From: Pseudomonadota bacterium
Lineage (GTDB): Bacteria > Myxococcota_A > Polyangia > GCA-2747355
Direction: 5' to 3'
Length of the DNA stretch: 64,000 bases
NCBI GenBank assembly: GCA_016711215.1
Contig: JADJTL010000001.1
Span: 1,174,001 to 1,238,000 of the forward strand
Notes under the pieces: generated by a model
The model's input: the letters and a program-made list of their open reading frames with translations, nothing else
Told to the model about the DNA's origin: nothing
Database searches by the model: none
Made by a program: the position numbers and the translations under genes
Part shown: piece by piece, positions 37,994-47,162 of the stretch
Numbering within the stretch: position 1 is the stretch's first letter
Layout of the letters: each line of letters begins with the position of its first letter

Positions 37994-39151
37994 ATGGTGG
38001 AAGAGAGCCCTATCGATATGGACGAGCTGACTGCACATCTCGACCGCGGCTGGGATTTACTCGGTCGCGGCGACCTATTGGCGGCGCGGGTCTCAGCCGA
38101 ACGCGTCCTCGATCTCGACGCTGATAGCCCCGAGGGAAATACGCTGCTCGGGGCGATTGTGGCGGCCGATGGCGACGCGGAAGAGGCGCTCGAGCTCTTT
38201 CGTCACGCCCTCGAGGTCGATCCCGAAAACGTCGACGCGATGATCTACGCCGCCGACGTTGCCCTGCATCCGCTGCGGCAGTATGCCCTCGCCCTGCAGT
38301 ATCTCGAGGACGCGGCGGCCATCGCCTCGGACGATGATCAGCTCGACCTCGGACTGCTCCGCGCGGAGGCCCACGTCGGCCTCGGCGATCTCGACCACGC
38401 CCGCCGCATCGTCGATCGCCTGCCCGGACCGCCTTACGCCGATCCGGCGAACCTGCTGCGCCTCGGCCGCCTCTGCGTCGACCTCGACCGATACGATCGC
38501 GCAGTGGAGCTGCTGCAGCAGGCCAGCGAGCAGGAGGCGACCCGCGTCGATGCGCTCTACTTCCTCGGCATCGTGCGCGACATCGGCGGCGATCTCGAGG
38601 GAGCGCAGGCCTGCTTCTTGGCGGTGCACGCCGCCGAGGAGGTGCAGCCGGCGCCACCATGGGCGCTCTCGACGGAGGACTTCGCGGCGGTCGCGCACGA
38701 GGCATTGGCGAGGGTGCCGACTGACCTTGGCGAGCGCCTGCGCGCCGCGCCGCTGCATCTGCGCGCGATGCCGCCGATCGAGCTGGTCGTCGAGGGGCTC
38801 GATCCGCGCGTGCCCGTGCTCTTCGCCGGCAGCCCCGCGGGCGCCGAGGATTCGGGCTCCAGCCCCGGGACGGGCAGTAGCCCGAGCAGTGGCCCGAGCA
38901 GTGGCCCGAGCACCAGTAGCGCCAGCAATGGGCGGCGCGTGCGGCGCGAGAGCGAGTCGCCGCCTCAACCGGAGCTGTCCGCGATTTTCATCTATCAGCG
39001 CAACGTCGAGCGCTTCGCCGGCTTTGCCGATGCCGAGGGTGAGGAGCTCTTTCGCGCGCTGATCGACGAGGCCTCCGGCTTCTTCGCCCTTTCAGCCGAG
39101 GAGACTGAGCGTCTGCTCGACGCCCCAGCCGCCGACGCGCCGTCGGCCTAG
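37994..39151 (+). CDS. TPR protein with a degenerate zincin-like C-terminal domain
   Basis: 385 aa, no signal. Residues about 10-200 are TPR repeats (NTLLGAIVAADGDAEEALEL, ALYFLGIVRDIGGDLEGAQA). Residues about 220-375 match the Zincin_1/minimal metallopeptidase family: STEDFAAVAHEALARVP, IELVVEGLDPRVPVLFAG, IFIYQRNVERFAG, then LIDEASGFFALSAEETERL. In active members the last segment is HEIGHHFGLSxEE; here DEASGFFAL replaces HExxH, so metal binding and peptidase activity are lost. A Ser/Gly/Pro-rich insert with 12-bp DNA repeats (about 38876-38912) splits the domain. A pseudo-enzyme binding role is inferred. Alternative start ATG 38018. Confidence 0.7.
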   Translation: MVEESPIDMDELTAHLDRGWDLLGRGDLLAARVSAERVLDLDADSPEGNTLLGAIVAADGDAEEALELFRHALEVDPENVDAMIYAADVALHPLRQYALALQYLEDAAAIASDDDQLDLGLLRAEAHVGLGDLDHARRIVDRLPGPPYADPANLLRLGRLCVDLDRYDRAVELLQQASEQEATRVDALYFLGIVRDIGGDLEGAQACFLAVHAAEEVQPAPPWALSTEDFAAVAHEALARVPTDLGERLRAAPLHLRAMPPIELVVEGLDPRVPVLFAGSPAGAEDSGSSPGTGSSPSSGPSSGPSTSSASNGRRVRRESESPPQPELSAIFIYQRNVERFAGFADAEGEELFRALIDEASGFFALSAEETERLLDAPAADAPSA

Positions 39152-39174
39152 CGCGAGCCGCGCGCGGGGGATCC

Positions 39175-39924
39175 ATGTCGCGCCTGGTCTACGGCGTGCG
39201 CCCGGTCGGCGAGTTGCTGCGGCGGCGCGCGAGTGAGATTCAAAGCCTGTGGCTGGCGGCTGAGCGCAACGCTGCGGCCGAGCCGATCCAGGCGCTGCGC
39301 GGCGTCGCCGAGGCGCAGGGGCTGGCGCCGCAGATAGTGCCGCGCGAGCAGCTCGACGCGCTCTGCGGCGGCGAGTCGCATCAGGGCGTCGCGGCGATTG
39401 TCTGCGACTTCGACTACGTCGATCTCGAAGACCTGGTGCCTGCGGGCGCCACGCCCGCGCCGCTGATCATCGCGGTCGACGGGGTGACCGATCCACAGAA
39501 CCTCGGGGCCATGTTCCGCGCCGGCGCCGTGCTCGGTGCGACGGGCATCGTGCTGACCAAGGACCGCTGCGCGAGCGTCAGCCCGGCGGTGGTTCGTGTC
39601 TCCTCAGGGGCCACGGAGCATCTGCCCTGCGCGCGCGTGACCAACCTGACGCGCGCCCTGGAGCGGCTCAAGGAGCTCGGCGTTTGGGTCGCGGGGACGG
39701 TCGAGCGCGGTGGGCAGGCGCCCGCCGACGTCGACCTGGCGGGGCCGCTCGCGCTCGTGCTCGGCAGCGAAGAGCGGGGGATGCGGCCTGGGGTGGCCAA
39801 GGCCTGCGACTATCGACTGACGATCCCGACGCCAGGAGCGATGGCCGCGCTGAACGTCGCCAGCGCGACCGCCATTCTGATCTACGAGGCTGCACGACAA
39901 CGACGGCGCCAGAGCGCGGGCTAG
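39175..39924 (+). CDS. rlmB: SpoU-family 23S rRNA 2'-O-methyltransferase (RlmB-like)
   Basis: 249 aa. YGVRPVGELLRRR at the N-terminus is the SpoU substrate-binding domain start. SPOUT motifs: VDGVTDPQNLGAMFRAGAVL (motif 1 with N and R), ALVLGSEERGMRPGVAKACD (motif 2) and IPTPGAMAALNVASATAILI (motif 3). RlmB methylates G2251 of 23S rRNA in E. coli; related TrmH acts on tRNA G18, and the N-terminal domain and length favour RlmB. GGGGGATCC lies upstream of the ATG. 23 bp after the TPR/zincin gene, likely co-transcribed. Confidence 0.9.
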   Translation: MSRLVYGVRPVGELLRRRASEIQSLWLAAERNAAAEPIQALRGVAEAQGLAPQIVPREQLDALCGGESHQGVAAIVCDFDYVDLEDLVPAGATPAPLIIAVDGVTDPQNLGAMFRAGAVLGATGIVLTKDRCASVSPAVVRVSSGATEHLPCARVTNLTRALERLKELGVWVAGTVERGGQAPADVDLAGPLALVLGSEERGMRPGVAKACDYRLTIPTPGAMAALNVASATAILIYEAARQRRRQSAG

Positions 39925-40009
39925 CGGCCCGCCGACGCGGCGTAGGACGCTTGGTCAGCGAAGGGTACGGTTCCTTGCCCGCGCGCAGCGCGGTCGTTAG
40001 GCTTCACCC

Positions 40010-40858
40010 ATGACGCAGCGCAGCGTGGGCGGTGGGGCTGGCCGCCCGCCGACGGATTTCGATCGCTTCGAGGGCGAGATCGAGCTCGATCAGAGCCGGC
40101 CGGCGCGCGTCGCGGGGGGCAACCCGCCGGTGAGGCCCTTGGCGTCCCCGGTCGCACCCGATCCCGTGGGCTCGCGACGGCCGACCGGCTCAGGGCTGCA
40201 GCGCAGCGTCGTCGATCAGCGCGCCGCGCTCGGGCATGGAAACGCGTCGACCGCGCGGCCGGGGCGGTCGACCGCGCGGCTGGAACGATCGACCGCAGGA
40301 GGCCGTGGCGCCTGGGCGCTTCCGCTGATCGCGCTCGCGGTGGTCGCGCTGCTGGGGCTGGCTGGCTACCGGCTATACAGCTCCTACCGCGCCAACCAGC
40401 TGCGCTTCGCCTTCCACGCGCGGGCGCAGGACCTGCGGCAGGCGCTGCTGCAGCTCGGGCACCCGCCGGGTCGAGGCGAGATCAGCGCCGCGGTCGGGCG
40501 CTTCGCGCGCGACACCGGTGTGACCCTCGAGCAGATCGAGCCCTCGATCGAGCCGCTCAACGATGTGACCGTCAACAAGCTGCCGCAGCCGACGCGCATT
40601 GCGCTGGGTATTGCGGCAAAGCTGCCGCGATACCGCCTGCCCTACGCAGTGGTCGGGTTTCGCGCCCGGCTCAGCGCCCGCTACGGCATGACCGTGCAGC
40701 GCTTCGACGCGCGGCACTACACGCACTTCGATAGCGAGGTCGCCGGCGACGGGGGTCGCCCCGGCGGCGGTGACGCCACGCCCGCGGCGATCGGTCGCCA
40801 GGTGGAGGAGCAGCTCCAACGCCGAATGAAGCGCGCGCTCGGGCCAGACGCGCTCTGA
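40010..40858 (+). CDS. Single-pass membrane protein of unknown function
   Basis: 282 aa. Residues 1-98 are low-complexity and Pro/Arg/Ser-rich (likely cytoplasmic), containing a 21-bp DNA duplication (about 40248-40289) coding RSTARPG/RSTARLE-type repeats. One membrane helix at about 101-119 (WALPLIALAVVALLGLAGY). The remaining 160 residues are a soluble domain with FAHARAQ-like helices and LPYAVVGFRARLSARYGM. No family recognised. Ends 111 bp before the convergent DUF4340 gene. Its neighbour rlmB is on the same strand with an 85-bp gap. Confidence 0.55.
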   Translation: MTQRSVGGGAGRPPTDFDRFEGEIELDQSRPARVAGGNPPVRPLASPVAPDPVGSRRPTGSGLQRSVVDQRAALGHGNASTARPGRSTARLERSTAGGRGAWALPLIALAVVALLGLAGYRLYSSYRANQLRFAFHARAQDLRQALLQLGHPPGRGEISAAVGRFARDTGVTLEQIEPSIEPLNDVTVNKLPQPTRIALGIAAKLPRYRLPYAVVGFRARLSARYGMTVQRFDARHYTHFDSEVAGDGGRPGGGDATPAAIGRQVEEQLQRRMKRALGPDAL

Positions 40859-40969
40859 GCCACGAGGCGGCCGGGCAGCCTCGACCACGTTGCTCCCCCC
40901 GCTTGGCCACGATCGCGCGTCGAGCGCCGCGAGCGAGGACTGCGGTCAGGGTGCGCGATCAGCGCGGTC

Positions 40970-41947
40970 TCACGGGCTGCCGGGGACGAGCAGGGGGCTG
41001 TTCGTGATCGCGGCGCTCGTCGTCGTGGAGATGACGAAGATCTGCGAGTGGTCGTCACGGCGGAGGAGCAAGCCCTCCTCCTCCGGATGGGGCGATCGGA
41101 CGATCGTCAGGGTCAGGCCGCTGGTCGGCGTTGATCCCTTGGCGGCGGCCAGCTCGATGCGGACCCGCGCGAGGGGTGCGGCGAAGGCCCCGAGACTGGC
41201 GCTGTCGGGATCGTCCAGGAAGCCCTCCGCAGTCAGCGTCGAGAGTGCCAGGAGCCAGCGGTCGACCGCGCTCGAATCGATCGGAGCCTCCGCTGGCGCT
41301 GTGCTCGCCGCGCTCCACGGGCTCGCCGCCGCCGCGCGCTCCAGACGCAGCGCCCCGGCGGCACTCTCGATCGCCAACCTGCGGGCGTCGTTGACGTCAA
41401 AGGCCAAGACGCGCCGATCGCGCCAGAAGCGCCAGGAAGGCACGGCCAGCGCCTTCAGGTCGCCAACGGCTTGCCATACCGGCTCGGCCTTTGCTGCGCG
41501 CACCATCGTATGCCCATCGATCACACGGCCCAGAAGCAAGTCCGCCAGCGGGGCAGAGGCGGAGAAGAGGCGGATCCGCGTGCCCGTCACCTGGTCGACA
41601 CCCAGCGCGGCATGGCGGCTGACCCTTTCTGTCACGCGGTCGCGGAGACGCATCCCGACGATGGCGCTGATCAGCCGCGCGACGGTCTGCCCGTCGGCCA
41701 GCGGCCGCCGCGCAAGGACGAGGCGCCAAGGGCTGCGCTTGCGCGTAGCGCGCGCGATCGTTATCGCTCCCGTCGGGCCGCTGATCACGATGCGCGTCAG
41801 GGTTTGCGGGCTGAAGGCCGAGAAGAGCCGTCTGGCGGCCACCCCAGGGGTCGGTCGATGATCGCTCCCGCGCTCCAACACGAGCCAAACGCCGAAGAGC
41901 GTCAGGAAGGTCGTTAATGCCAGCAGCGTGCGCGATCCTCGTCTCAT
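40970..41947 (-). CDS. DUF4340-like periplasmic protein
   Basis: 325 aa. N-terminal membrane anchor (SRTLLALTTFLTLFGVWLVL), then a beta-rich periplasmic region made of repeats such as PWRLVLARRPLADGQTVARL and DRRVLAFDVNDARRLAIE, typical of DUF4340. These proteins usually end an ABC-2/GldG operon, as here. SD GAGG is 7 bases before the ATG, and the gap to the GldG-like stop is 9 bp. Role unknown; it may act with GldG in surface-exposed transport or gliding-related machinery. Confidence 0.8.
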   Translation of the reverse strand: MRRGSRTLLALTTFLTLFGVWLVLERGSDHRPTPGVAARRLFSAFSPQTLTRIVISGPTGAITIARATRKRSPWRLVLARRPLADGQTVARLISAIVGMRLRDRVTERVSRHAALGVDQVTGTRIRLFSASAPLADLLLGRVIDGHTMVRAAKAEPVWQAVGDLKALAVPSWRFWRDRRVLAFDVNDARRLAIESAAGALRLERAAAASPWSAASTAPAEAPIDSSAVDRWLLALSTLTAEGFLDDPDSASLGAFAAPLARVRIELAAAKGSTPTSGLTLTIVRSPHPEEEGLLLRRDDHSQIFVISTTTSAAITNSPLLVPGSP

Positions 41948-41956
41948 CGCCGAACC

Positions 41957-43690
41957 TCAGGACCCTGCCGGTGGCGGGTGATTGCGGCCAAGGCGGGTCG
42001 CCGGGGCCAATGACCACCGCGCGCGGCCGGCGATCAGCGCGGCGGCTTGAAGGCGCCGCCGGCGCTGGCGCAGGGCCCAGGACGCGAGGCCGAGCAGCAA
42101 CACGAGCAGCGGCGGCCCAAGGCCGGTCGCGTGTTGCAGCAGGCGCGCGGCCGACTCGTCGATTTGATGCAGCGGGCGACGCAGGTGTTGCTTGCTGCGC
42201 AGCGCGACCAGGTCGTCGTCGCCGCTGACGACGTCGACCAGATTGCGCAGCAGGAGCAGACCGGTGGGGCTGGTGTGTAGGTGACGATCGTGGACGAAGT
42301 CGCCATCGCCAAAGACGACGAGCTGCGCCGAGGGCAAGCTGTGGCGCGCGACGAGCGCCGCGCCCTGCTGCCGCTGATCCTCCGCGGACGCGGAGGCCGT
42401 CGCTGCCGTCCCAGCGGCCTCCGGGTCGGAGGCAGACGCATCGCTGAAGAAGCTGCGGAAGACACCCCGCCGATAGACGGCGACGGAGAAGGGACCGCGC
42501 GCGGCCTGGGCGGGTGCCGGCTGCCGCGGGTCGAAGACCAGCGGGCCGACGTGGCGCCAGCTCGCCGGCGAGGTGCGTGCCAGCACCGCGCCCGATCCAC
42601 CCGCGATCGTGCTCCGCGGGGCCAGCCCGACGGCAGTCGGCAGCACCAGCACCAGCTCGCGCAGGGTGCGCGTCGCAGCGTGGTCGCGGGAGAGGTCCGT
42701 GATCAGCGGAAAGACCGGATTGTGGACCAAGATCGCGCGGTCCTGCGCCACCGCCAGCGGCAGCGCACGGGTCTGCGGGTCGAGGATCGGCTGCGCGCCG
42801 AGCTGAACGCCGTAACGCGCCAACTGGCGATCGAGGCCTGTCGCACGCTCCTCGGCGCGGAGGGTCAGCTCACCGCCGCTCGAGACGCTGGCCCGCAGGT
42901 CGAGGCTCGCATGGTCGAGCAGCAAGATCAGCGCCTTGCCACGCATCAAGAACGAATCGAGGGCGCGCTGCGCGCTGCGGGCGAAGGGTCGCCGGGGCGA
43001 CACGACGATCAGCAGATCCAGATCGTCGGGGATCGGCCCCGCGGCGGGGTCAAGGGGCACTGTCGCCAGCACATGATCACTGAGCGCGCGCGCGGCGGCG
43101 CTCAGCCCGTCGTCCAGGGTCGGTTCTCCGTGGCCCGCGCTGAAGCCCACGTGCACCGCTGTCGTCTGGCGCAGGCGCTTGATCGCCGCGCTGAGTGGAT
43201 ACTCGAGATCGCCGACGCTGAGCAGATTCGGCACCGCCTCGATGCGCCCGCCGTACTGCAGCGAGACGCCCAGGTAGCCGAGCTGCACGCTGCGCCTGGT
43301 GCGCGAGCGAAGTCCGAGCTGGAGCGGAGGGATCTTGGCGCGCGCCGCCTCGCGCTGGCCGCTGGCCGTCAGCCCCGGGTCGACCGCCTCGACCGCGATC
43401 CGTCCATGCGCGCGCGCCGCATACTCGAGCAAGAGGTCGCGGGCCTTGCGGCCGATCGCCGCCGCGGAGGGCGGCAGGTCCCGACTCAGAAAGATCTTGA
43501 TCGTCAAGCGGTCGTTGAGCCCCTTGGCCAGCCGCGCCGAGGCCGGGTCGAGGCTGAAGTGCCCGTCGGCGGTCAGGTCGGCGCGGAAGAAGCGCTGTCC
43601 GGCGATCAGATTCGCGAGCACGAGGCTGCCGATCACGAGCAGCGGATAGGCGAGGCGGTGGCGATGATGGTTGCGCATCCGCTGCAGCAT
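41957..43690 (-). CDS. GldG-like ABC-type auxiliary membrane protein
   Basis: 577 aa. N-terminal TM (LAYPLLVIGSLVLANLIAG) followed by QRFFRADLTADGHFSLDPAS, the conserved start of GldG/ABC_transp_aux proteins. A large periplasmic region contains VHVGFSAGHGEPTLDDGLS and LDLLIVVSPRRPFARSAQRA (Rossmann-like), and a C-terminal TM lies near residues 535-555 (PLLVLLLGLASWALRQRRR). In Bacteroidetes GldG works with GldF and GldA in gliding; in other phyla the same set is an uncharacterised exporter. GAGG precedes the ATG. Confidence 0.85.
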   Translation of the reverse strand: MLQRMRNHHRHRLAYPLLVIGSLVLANLIAGQRFFRADLTADGHFSLDPASARLAKGLNDRLTIKIFLSRDLPPSAAAIGRKARDLLLEYAARAHGRIAVEAVDPGLTASGQREAARAKIPPLQLGLRSRTRRSVQLGYLGVSLQYGGRIEAVPNLLSVGDLEYPLSAAIKRLRQTTAVHVGFSAGHGEPTLDDGLSAAARALSDHVLATVPLDPAAGPIPDDLDLLIVVSPRRPFARSAQRALDSFLMRGKALILLLDHASLDLRASVSSGGELTLRAEERATGLDRQLARYGVQLGAQPILDPQTRALPLAVAQDRAILVHNPVFPLITDLSRDHAATRTLRELVLVLPTAVGLAPRSTIAGGSGAVLARTSPASWRHVGPLVFDPRQPAPAQAARGPFSVAVYRRGVFRSFFSDASASDPEAAGTAATASASAEDQRQQGAALVARHSLPSAQLVVFGDGDFVHDRHLHTSPTGLLLLRNLVDVVSGDDDLVALRSKQHLRRPLHQIDESAARLLQHATGLGPPLLVLLLGLASWALRQRRRRLQAAALIAGRARWSLAPATRLGRNHPPPAGS

Positions 43691-43699
43691 GGCCGCGCC

Positions 43700-44410
43700 T
43701 CAGTCGCGCTCGCGCTGCTCGAGCGCTTGCGTGGCGAGAAAGAGGCAGGCGATCGTCAAGGTCAGGTAGTAGACCAGATCGCGGCTGTCGACGATACCGC
43801 GCGCCAGGTTGTCGAAGTGGCGTCCCAGATCGAGGGCGCTCAGCAACGCGCGGGGTCCCGGGGGGAAGGCCTCGGCGATCGCGCCGACGACGTAGAGGGG
43901 CAGGGAGATCGCCAGCGCACCGACGAGGGCGAGCGCCTGGTTCGAGGTCCAGCTCGAGGCCAAGATCCCGATCGCCAGGTAGCTCGACCCCATCAGGAGC
44001 AGGCCCAGATACCCGCCCGCGACCGGGCCCCAATCGAGGTCCCCAAGCTCGTTGAGGGCCAGAGGGTAGGCCAGGGTCGGCAAGAGCACCGCGCCGAGCA
44101 CCGCGAGCGCGGCGAGGTGCTTGCCAAGCACCAACTCCCACTCGTTGAGCGGCAGGCTGAGCAGCATCTCGAAGGTTCGACTGCGGCGCTCTTCGGCCAG
44201 CAAGCGCATTGTCAACGCCGGCGCCAGCAGGAGAAAGAGCCGGGGACAGAGCTCGAAGAAATCGCGCAGTGAGGCCTCGCCAGCGCTGAAGACCTGGCCG
44301 AAGAACGTATACCCTGCCACCGTGAGGAACACCGTCGCCGCGACGTAGGCGACGGGGGCCGTCGAATAGCTGGCAAGCTCGCGTCGGGCAATCACCCAGG
44401 TGCCGTGCAT
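43700..44410 (-). CDS. ABC-2 type permease (GldF-like)
   Basis: 236 aa with about six TM helices. AYVAATVFLTVAGYTFFG, LFLLLAPALTMRLLAEERRS and TFEMLLSLPLNEWELVLGKH are the ABC-2/NosY/GldF signature around the coupling loop; later helices are LLLMGSSYLAIGILASSWT and a final YLTLTIACLFLATQ. Forms the membrane channel for the ATPase encoded upstream. GGGAAGAG precedes the ATG; 37 bp separate it from the ATPase stop. Confidence 0.9.
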   Translation of the reverse strand: MHGTWVIARRELASYSTAPVAYVAATVFLTVAGYTFFGQVFSAGEASLRDFFELCPRLFLLLAPALTMRLLAEERRSRTFEMLLSLPLNEWELVLGKHLAALAVLGAVLLPTLAYPLALNELGDLDWGPVAGGYLGLLLMGSSYLAIGILASSWTSNQALALVGALAISLPLYVVGAIAEAFPPGPRALLSALDLGRHFDNLARGIVDSRDLVYYLTLTIACLFLATQALEQRERD

Positions 44411-44447
44411 CGTGCTCTTCCCTCGGCCGCGTCATCACGCGCGGCCG

Positions 44448-45455
44448 TTACTCCGTGGTCAGCCGGCGAAAGACATCCTCGAGCGTGGCCGCTGGTCGGT
44501 GCAACTCGAGCAGGATCCAACCGCGGTCGCGCGCGCAACAGAAGAGCTCTCGTCGCAGATCGCGCTGTTCGGGCAGCGCCCGCAGCGAAATTGCGACGGC
44601 GCCGAGAGGTGCCGCCTCGTTGGCGTAGGGGGGCGCCAGCGTAACGTCCTCCACGCCCTTCAGTCCCCGCAGCGCCGCAACGATAACCTCGCTGTCCTCG
44701 CTGCTGCGATCAATCACCAGCCGGTAGCACCCACCAGCGTGGCGGGCGGCGAGGGTGTTCGGCTCTCCGTCGGCAACGATCGCACCATCGCTGATGATCA
44801 AGACGCGGCTGCAGCTCGCCTGCACCTCGGAGAGCACGTGCGTCGAAACGATCACGGTCTTGTGGCGACCGATCTCGCGGATCAGCTCGCGGATGCCCCG
44901 GATCTGATTCGGGTCGAGCCCGCTGGTGGGTTCGTCCAGCAGCAGAATCGCCGGATCGTGCAGCAGCGCCTGCGCCAGCCCCACGCGTTGTCGCAGGCCC
45001 TTGGAGAGCTCACCAGCCGGGCGCGCGAGCACGTCGAAGAGGCCGCAGACCTCGGCGGCATCACCGATGCGCCGCTCGCGCTCGCGCGCTTCGATGCGCC
45101 GCAGGTCGGCCACGAGCTGGAGGTGCTCGAGGGCCGTCATCTCCGGGTAGAGCGGTGCGTCCTCGGTCAGCACGCCGATCTGGCGCCTCACCTGCAGCGA
45201 CTGGCGCTGCACATCATGGCCCGCGACGATGGCGATGCCAGAGGTCGGCCGGAGGTAACCGGCGAGAATACGCAGCGTCGTGGTCTTGCCGGCGCCGTTT
45301 GGCCCGAGGAAGCCCAGCACCTCGCCGCGGCCAATCTCGAAGGTAATCTCCCGTAGCGCCTGCACCTCGCCGAAGCGCTTGCTCAGCTTCTGCACCTGCA
45401 CCATCGGTCCGGCGACGACCGCGGGATAGGCATCGGTGAAGAACCGCCGGATCAT
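44448..45455 (-). CDS. ABC transporter ATP-binding protein (GldA-like)
   Basis: 335 aa. Walker A LGPNGAGKTTTLRILAGYL, signature LSKGLRQRVGLAQALLHD, Walker B ILLLDEPTSGLDPNQ, and the His of STHVLSE. The C-terminal 90 residues after the ATPase core (SSEDSEVIVAALRGLKGV and on) are the regulatory tail of ABC-2 ATPases. Start ATG 45455 overlaps the upstream DUF6178-like stop by 4 bp; ATG 45404 (MVQVQKL) is the more classic start and would lose 17 residues. Energises the ABC-2 permease downstream. Confidence 0.93.
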   Translation of the reverse strand: MIRRFFTDAYPAVVAGPMVQVQKLSKRFGEVQALREITFEIGRGEVLGFLGPNGAGKTTTLRILAGYLRPTSGIAIVAGHDVQRQSLQVRRQIGVLTEDAPLYPEMTALEHLQLVADLRRIEARERERRIGDAAEVCGLFDVLARPAGELSKGLRQRVGLAQALLHDPAILLLDEPTSGLDPNQIRGIRELIREIGRHKTVIVSTHVLSEVQASCSRVLIISDGAIVADGEPNTLAARHAGGCYRLVIDRSSEDSEVIVAALRGLKGVEDVTLAPPYANEAAPLGAVAISLRALPEQRDLRRELFCCARDRGWILLELHRPAATLEDVFRRLTTE

Positions 45456-47089
45456 CGCAGATCCGTGGCCACCCAGACACGCTTGACGAAGCGCGGATCG
45501 ATCGCGACATCGCTCAGCGCGCTCAGCTCGCGATGCAGCGCCATCAACCAGCCCTCGATCAGGGCCAACGTCGGGGCGGCGGGCGGCGCTTTCAGCCTCA
45601 GCGTCGCGACGCGGTCGGCCGCCGCAAAGAACTCTGCGTCCGGTCGTGCCGTCCCGGCGAGGCGATCGCGTAGCGTGTGGAGGCCCGCTCGATCGAGCGC
45701 CCCGTCGCGGCCCAGCGCCTCGCTGGCGACGGCGGTGCAGAAGAGCGACGCGAGGGTGGCGGATTCCGGCAGCGGGACGGGGCGTGCGGAGGGCGGCACG
45801 AGTGCCAGCGCCAGCGCTACCTCGTCGATCGATCCCGCAACGGCGTCGAGGTCGGCCGCCGCCGCGAAGGGCCGCCGGAGGGCGTGCGGTGGCGCGTACA
45901 TCGGCGGGGTCGCGAGCAGCGCGCCGATTGCGGCGTGCCACGGGGTGTCGAGCAGGCCGACCGGATCGTTGCCATGGCGGAGCTGGCCGTCGCGCAGCAG
46001 CGGCGGCAGCCGCCGCTGTTGCTGCAACACCAGGCTGTGCCCGAGGCGGGCCACGCGCAGCAGAGCGACTTGCCGCAGGGCGGCTGGCGCCGCGGCGGGG
46101 ACGCCCTTGCAGAGGCGCTCCAGGCCAAGGCTGAGCCGCCCCCGCAGGTGCTCGAGCGTGCGAGTGACCCGCTCGAGGTCGGCGGGGTCGACGCGATCGG
46201 CCGCCAAGTTGACGTTGGAGAGCACGACGAGGGCGCCGCCGATCCGCCGCCGTTCCGCGGCGTCGACCACCTCGGCCAGACCGCGGTTCCAGAAGCAATC
46301 CGGGTCGGGAGGAATCGCCGTCGCCAGCTCCCCCGCGCCCGCGGGCTCTGGATCCGCGCGCAGCGGCTGGTCGGCGGTGCCGTCGTGATCCGCGCTGACC
46401 CGCGCTGGGTCGAGGTAGGTGTAGATTCGCAGCGCCTCGTTCACGTCACCGAAGCCGAGATCCTCGAGGCGACGGCGGCGCCAGCGTGCCGCTGTTTCCT
46501 CGAGCTCGGTGGGCAGCTCGGCGATCAGGTTGTGCAGCAGGCGCCGCGCGTCGTCCGGCCCGTCGCGGTAGAGCGCAGCGACCAGCGCGGCGATCTGGTC
46601 GTTTTGCGTCTCGTTTTCACCCAGCAGATCGAGCGCAAACCAGCCGTCCGGCGTGGCGAGGGGGCGGCCCTCCGGATCTGGGGGCGGCTCCTCGTCCTGG
46701 AGCAGGGACACGCGCGTCGTGCGCAGCAGCAGCAGCGCGATCAGCTCAACGTCGAGGGCTCGGTAGTGGCGGTGGAAGGCGCCCTCGGTGAGCTGGCTCA
46801 GCGCCGACAGCCACTCCAGCAGCTTGGCGACGTCGACCTCGACCGGGTCACGCCAGACCTGTAAGTCGACCGTGTCGCGGACCTGCTCGCCGCGGGCCAG
46901 CTCGAGCAGCGGGAGGCTTTCGATCAGCCCGGCCCGCCGCGTCAGTTGGTGCAGATCGAGCGCCGCGAGCTCGCGCACGGCCGCCGGCTGCTGGACCAGC
47001 GCCTCGATCCGCTCCGCCAAGGCGGAGTCGTCCGTAGACCCGTTGGAACTCGCCACCAAGCGCAGCTCGGCGCGCCGTGTTTCCGTCAT
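45452..47089 (-). CDS. DUF6178-like protein
   Basis: 545 aa, soluble, helical. The stretch VRELAALDLHQLTRRAGLIE, then SLPLLELARGEQVRDTVDLQ and VDVAKLLEWLSALSQL resemble DUF6178 of Deltaproteobacteria ('...l...l.e..l...i...gledalpLlalas.eQ....LDl..W..d..d...al.WL'). Function unknown. It heads the ABC/GldG operon with a 4-bp overlap, so it may regulate or assist that transporter. TGGAG lies 6-7 bases before the ATG. Family call by eye; no search made. Confidence 0.65.
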   Translation of the reverse strand: MTETRRAELRLVASSNGSTDDSALAERIEALVQQPAAVRELAALDLHQLTRRAGLIESLPLLELARGEQVRDTVDLQVWRDPVEVDVAKLLEWLSALSQLTEGAFHRHYRALDVELIALLLLRTTRVSLLQDEEPPPDPEGRPLATPDGWFALDLLGENETQNDQIAALVAALYRDGPDDARRLLHNLIAELPTELEETAARWRRRRLEDLGFGDVNEALRIYTYLDPARVSADHDGTADQPLRADPEPAGAGELATAIPPDPDCFWNRGLAEVVDAAERRRIGGALVVLSNVNLAADRVDPADLERVTRTLEHLRGRLSLGLERLCKGVPAAAPAALRQVALLRVARLGHSLVLQQQRRLPPLLRDGQLRHGNDPVGLLDTPWHAAIGALLATPPMYAPPHALRRPFAAAADLDAVAGSIDEVALALALVPPSARPVPLPESATLASLFCTAVASEALGRDGALDRAGLHTLRDRLAGTARPDAEFFAAADRVATLRLKAPPAAPTLALIEGWLMALHRELSALSDVAIDPRFVKRVWVATDLR

Positions 47090-47162
47090 CGAGGACTCCA
47101 GGCTGGGCTGGCCACCGAGGCCGCGTGTCGTGAGGCGCTTCAGATCGTGCCGTCGACGCGGG

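Noticed and set aside
42281..44272. 663-aa plus-strand frame over the GldG/ABC-2 genes
   Set aside because: Shadow of minus-strand genes; composition is typical antisense (Gln/Arg/Glu-rich).
41957..47089. Evidence for true gliding machinery
   Set aside because: Only the ABC/GldG part is seen; this set occurs widely in non-gliding bacteria, so motility is not claimed.
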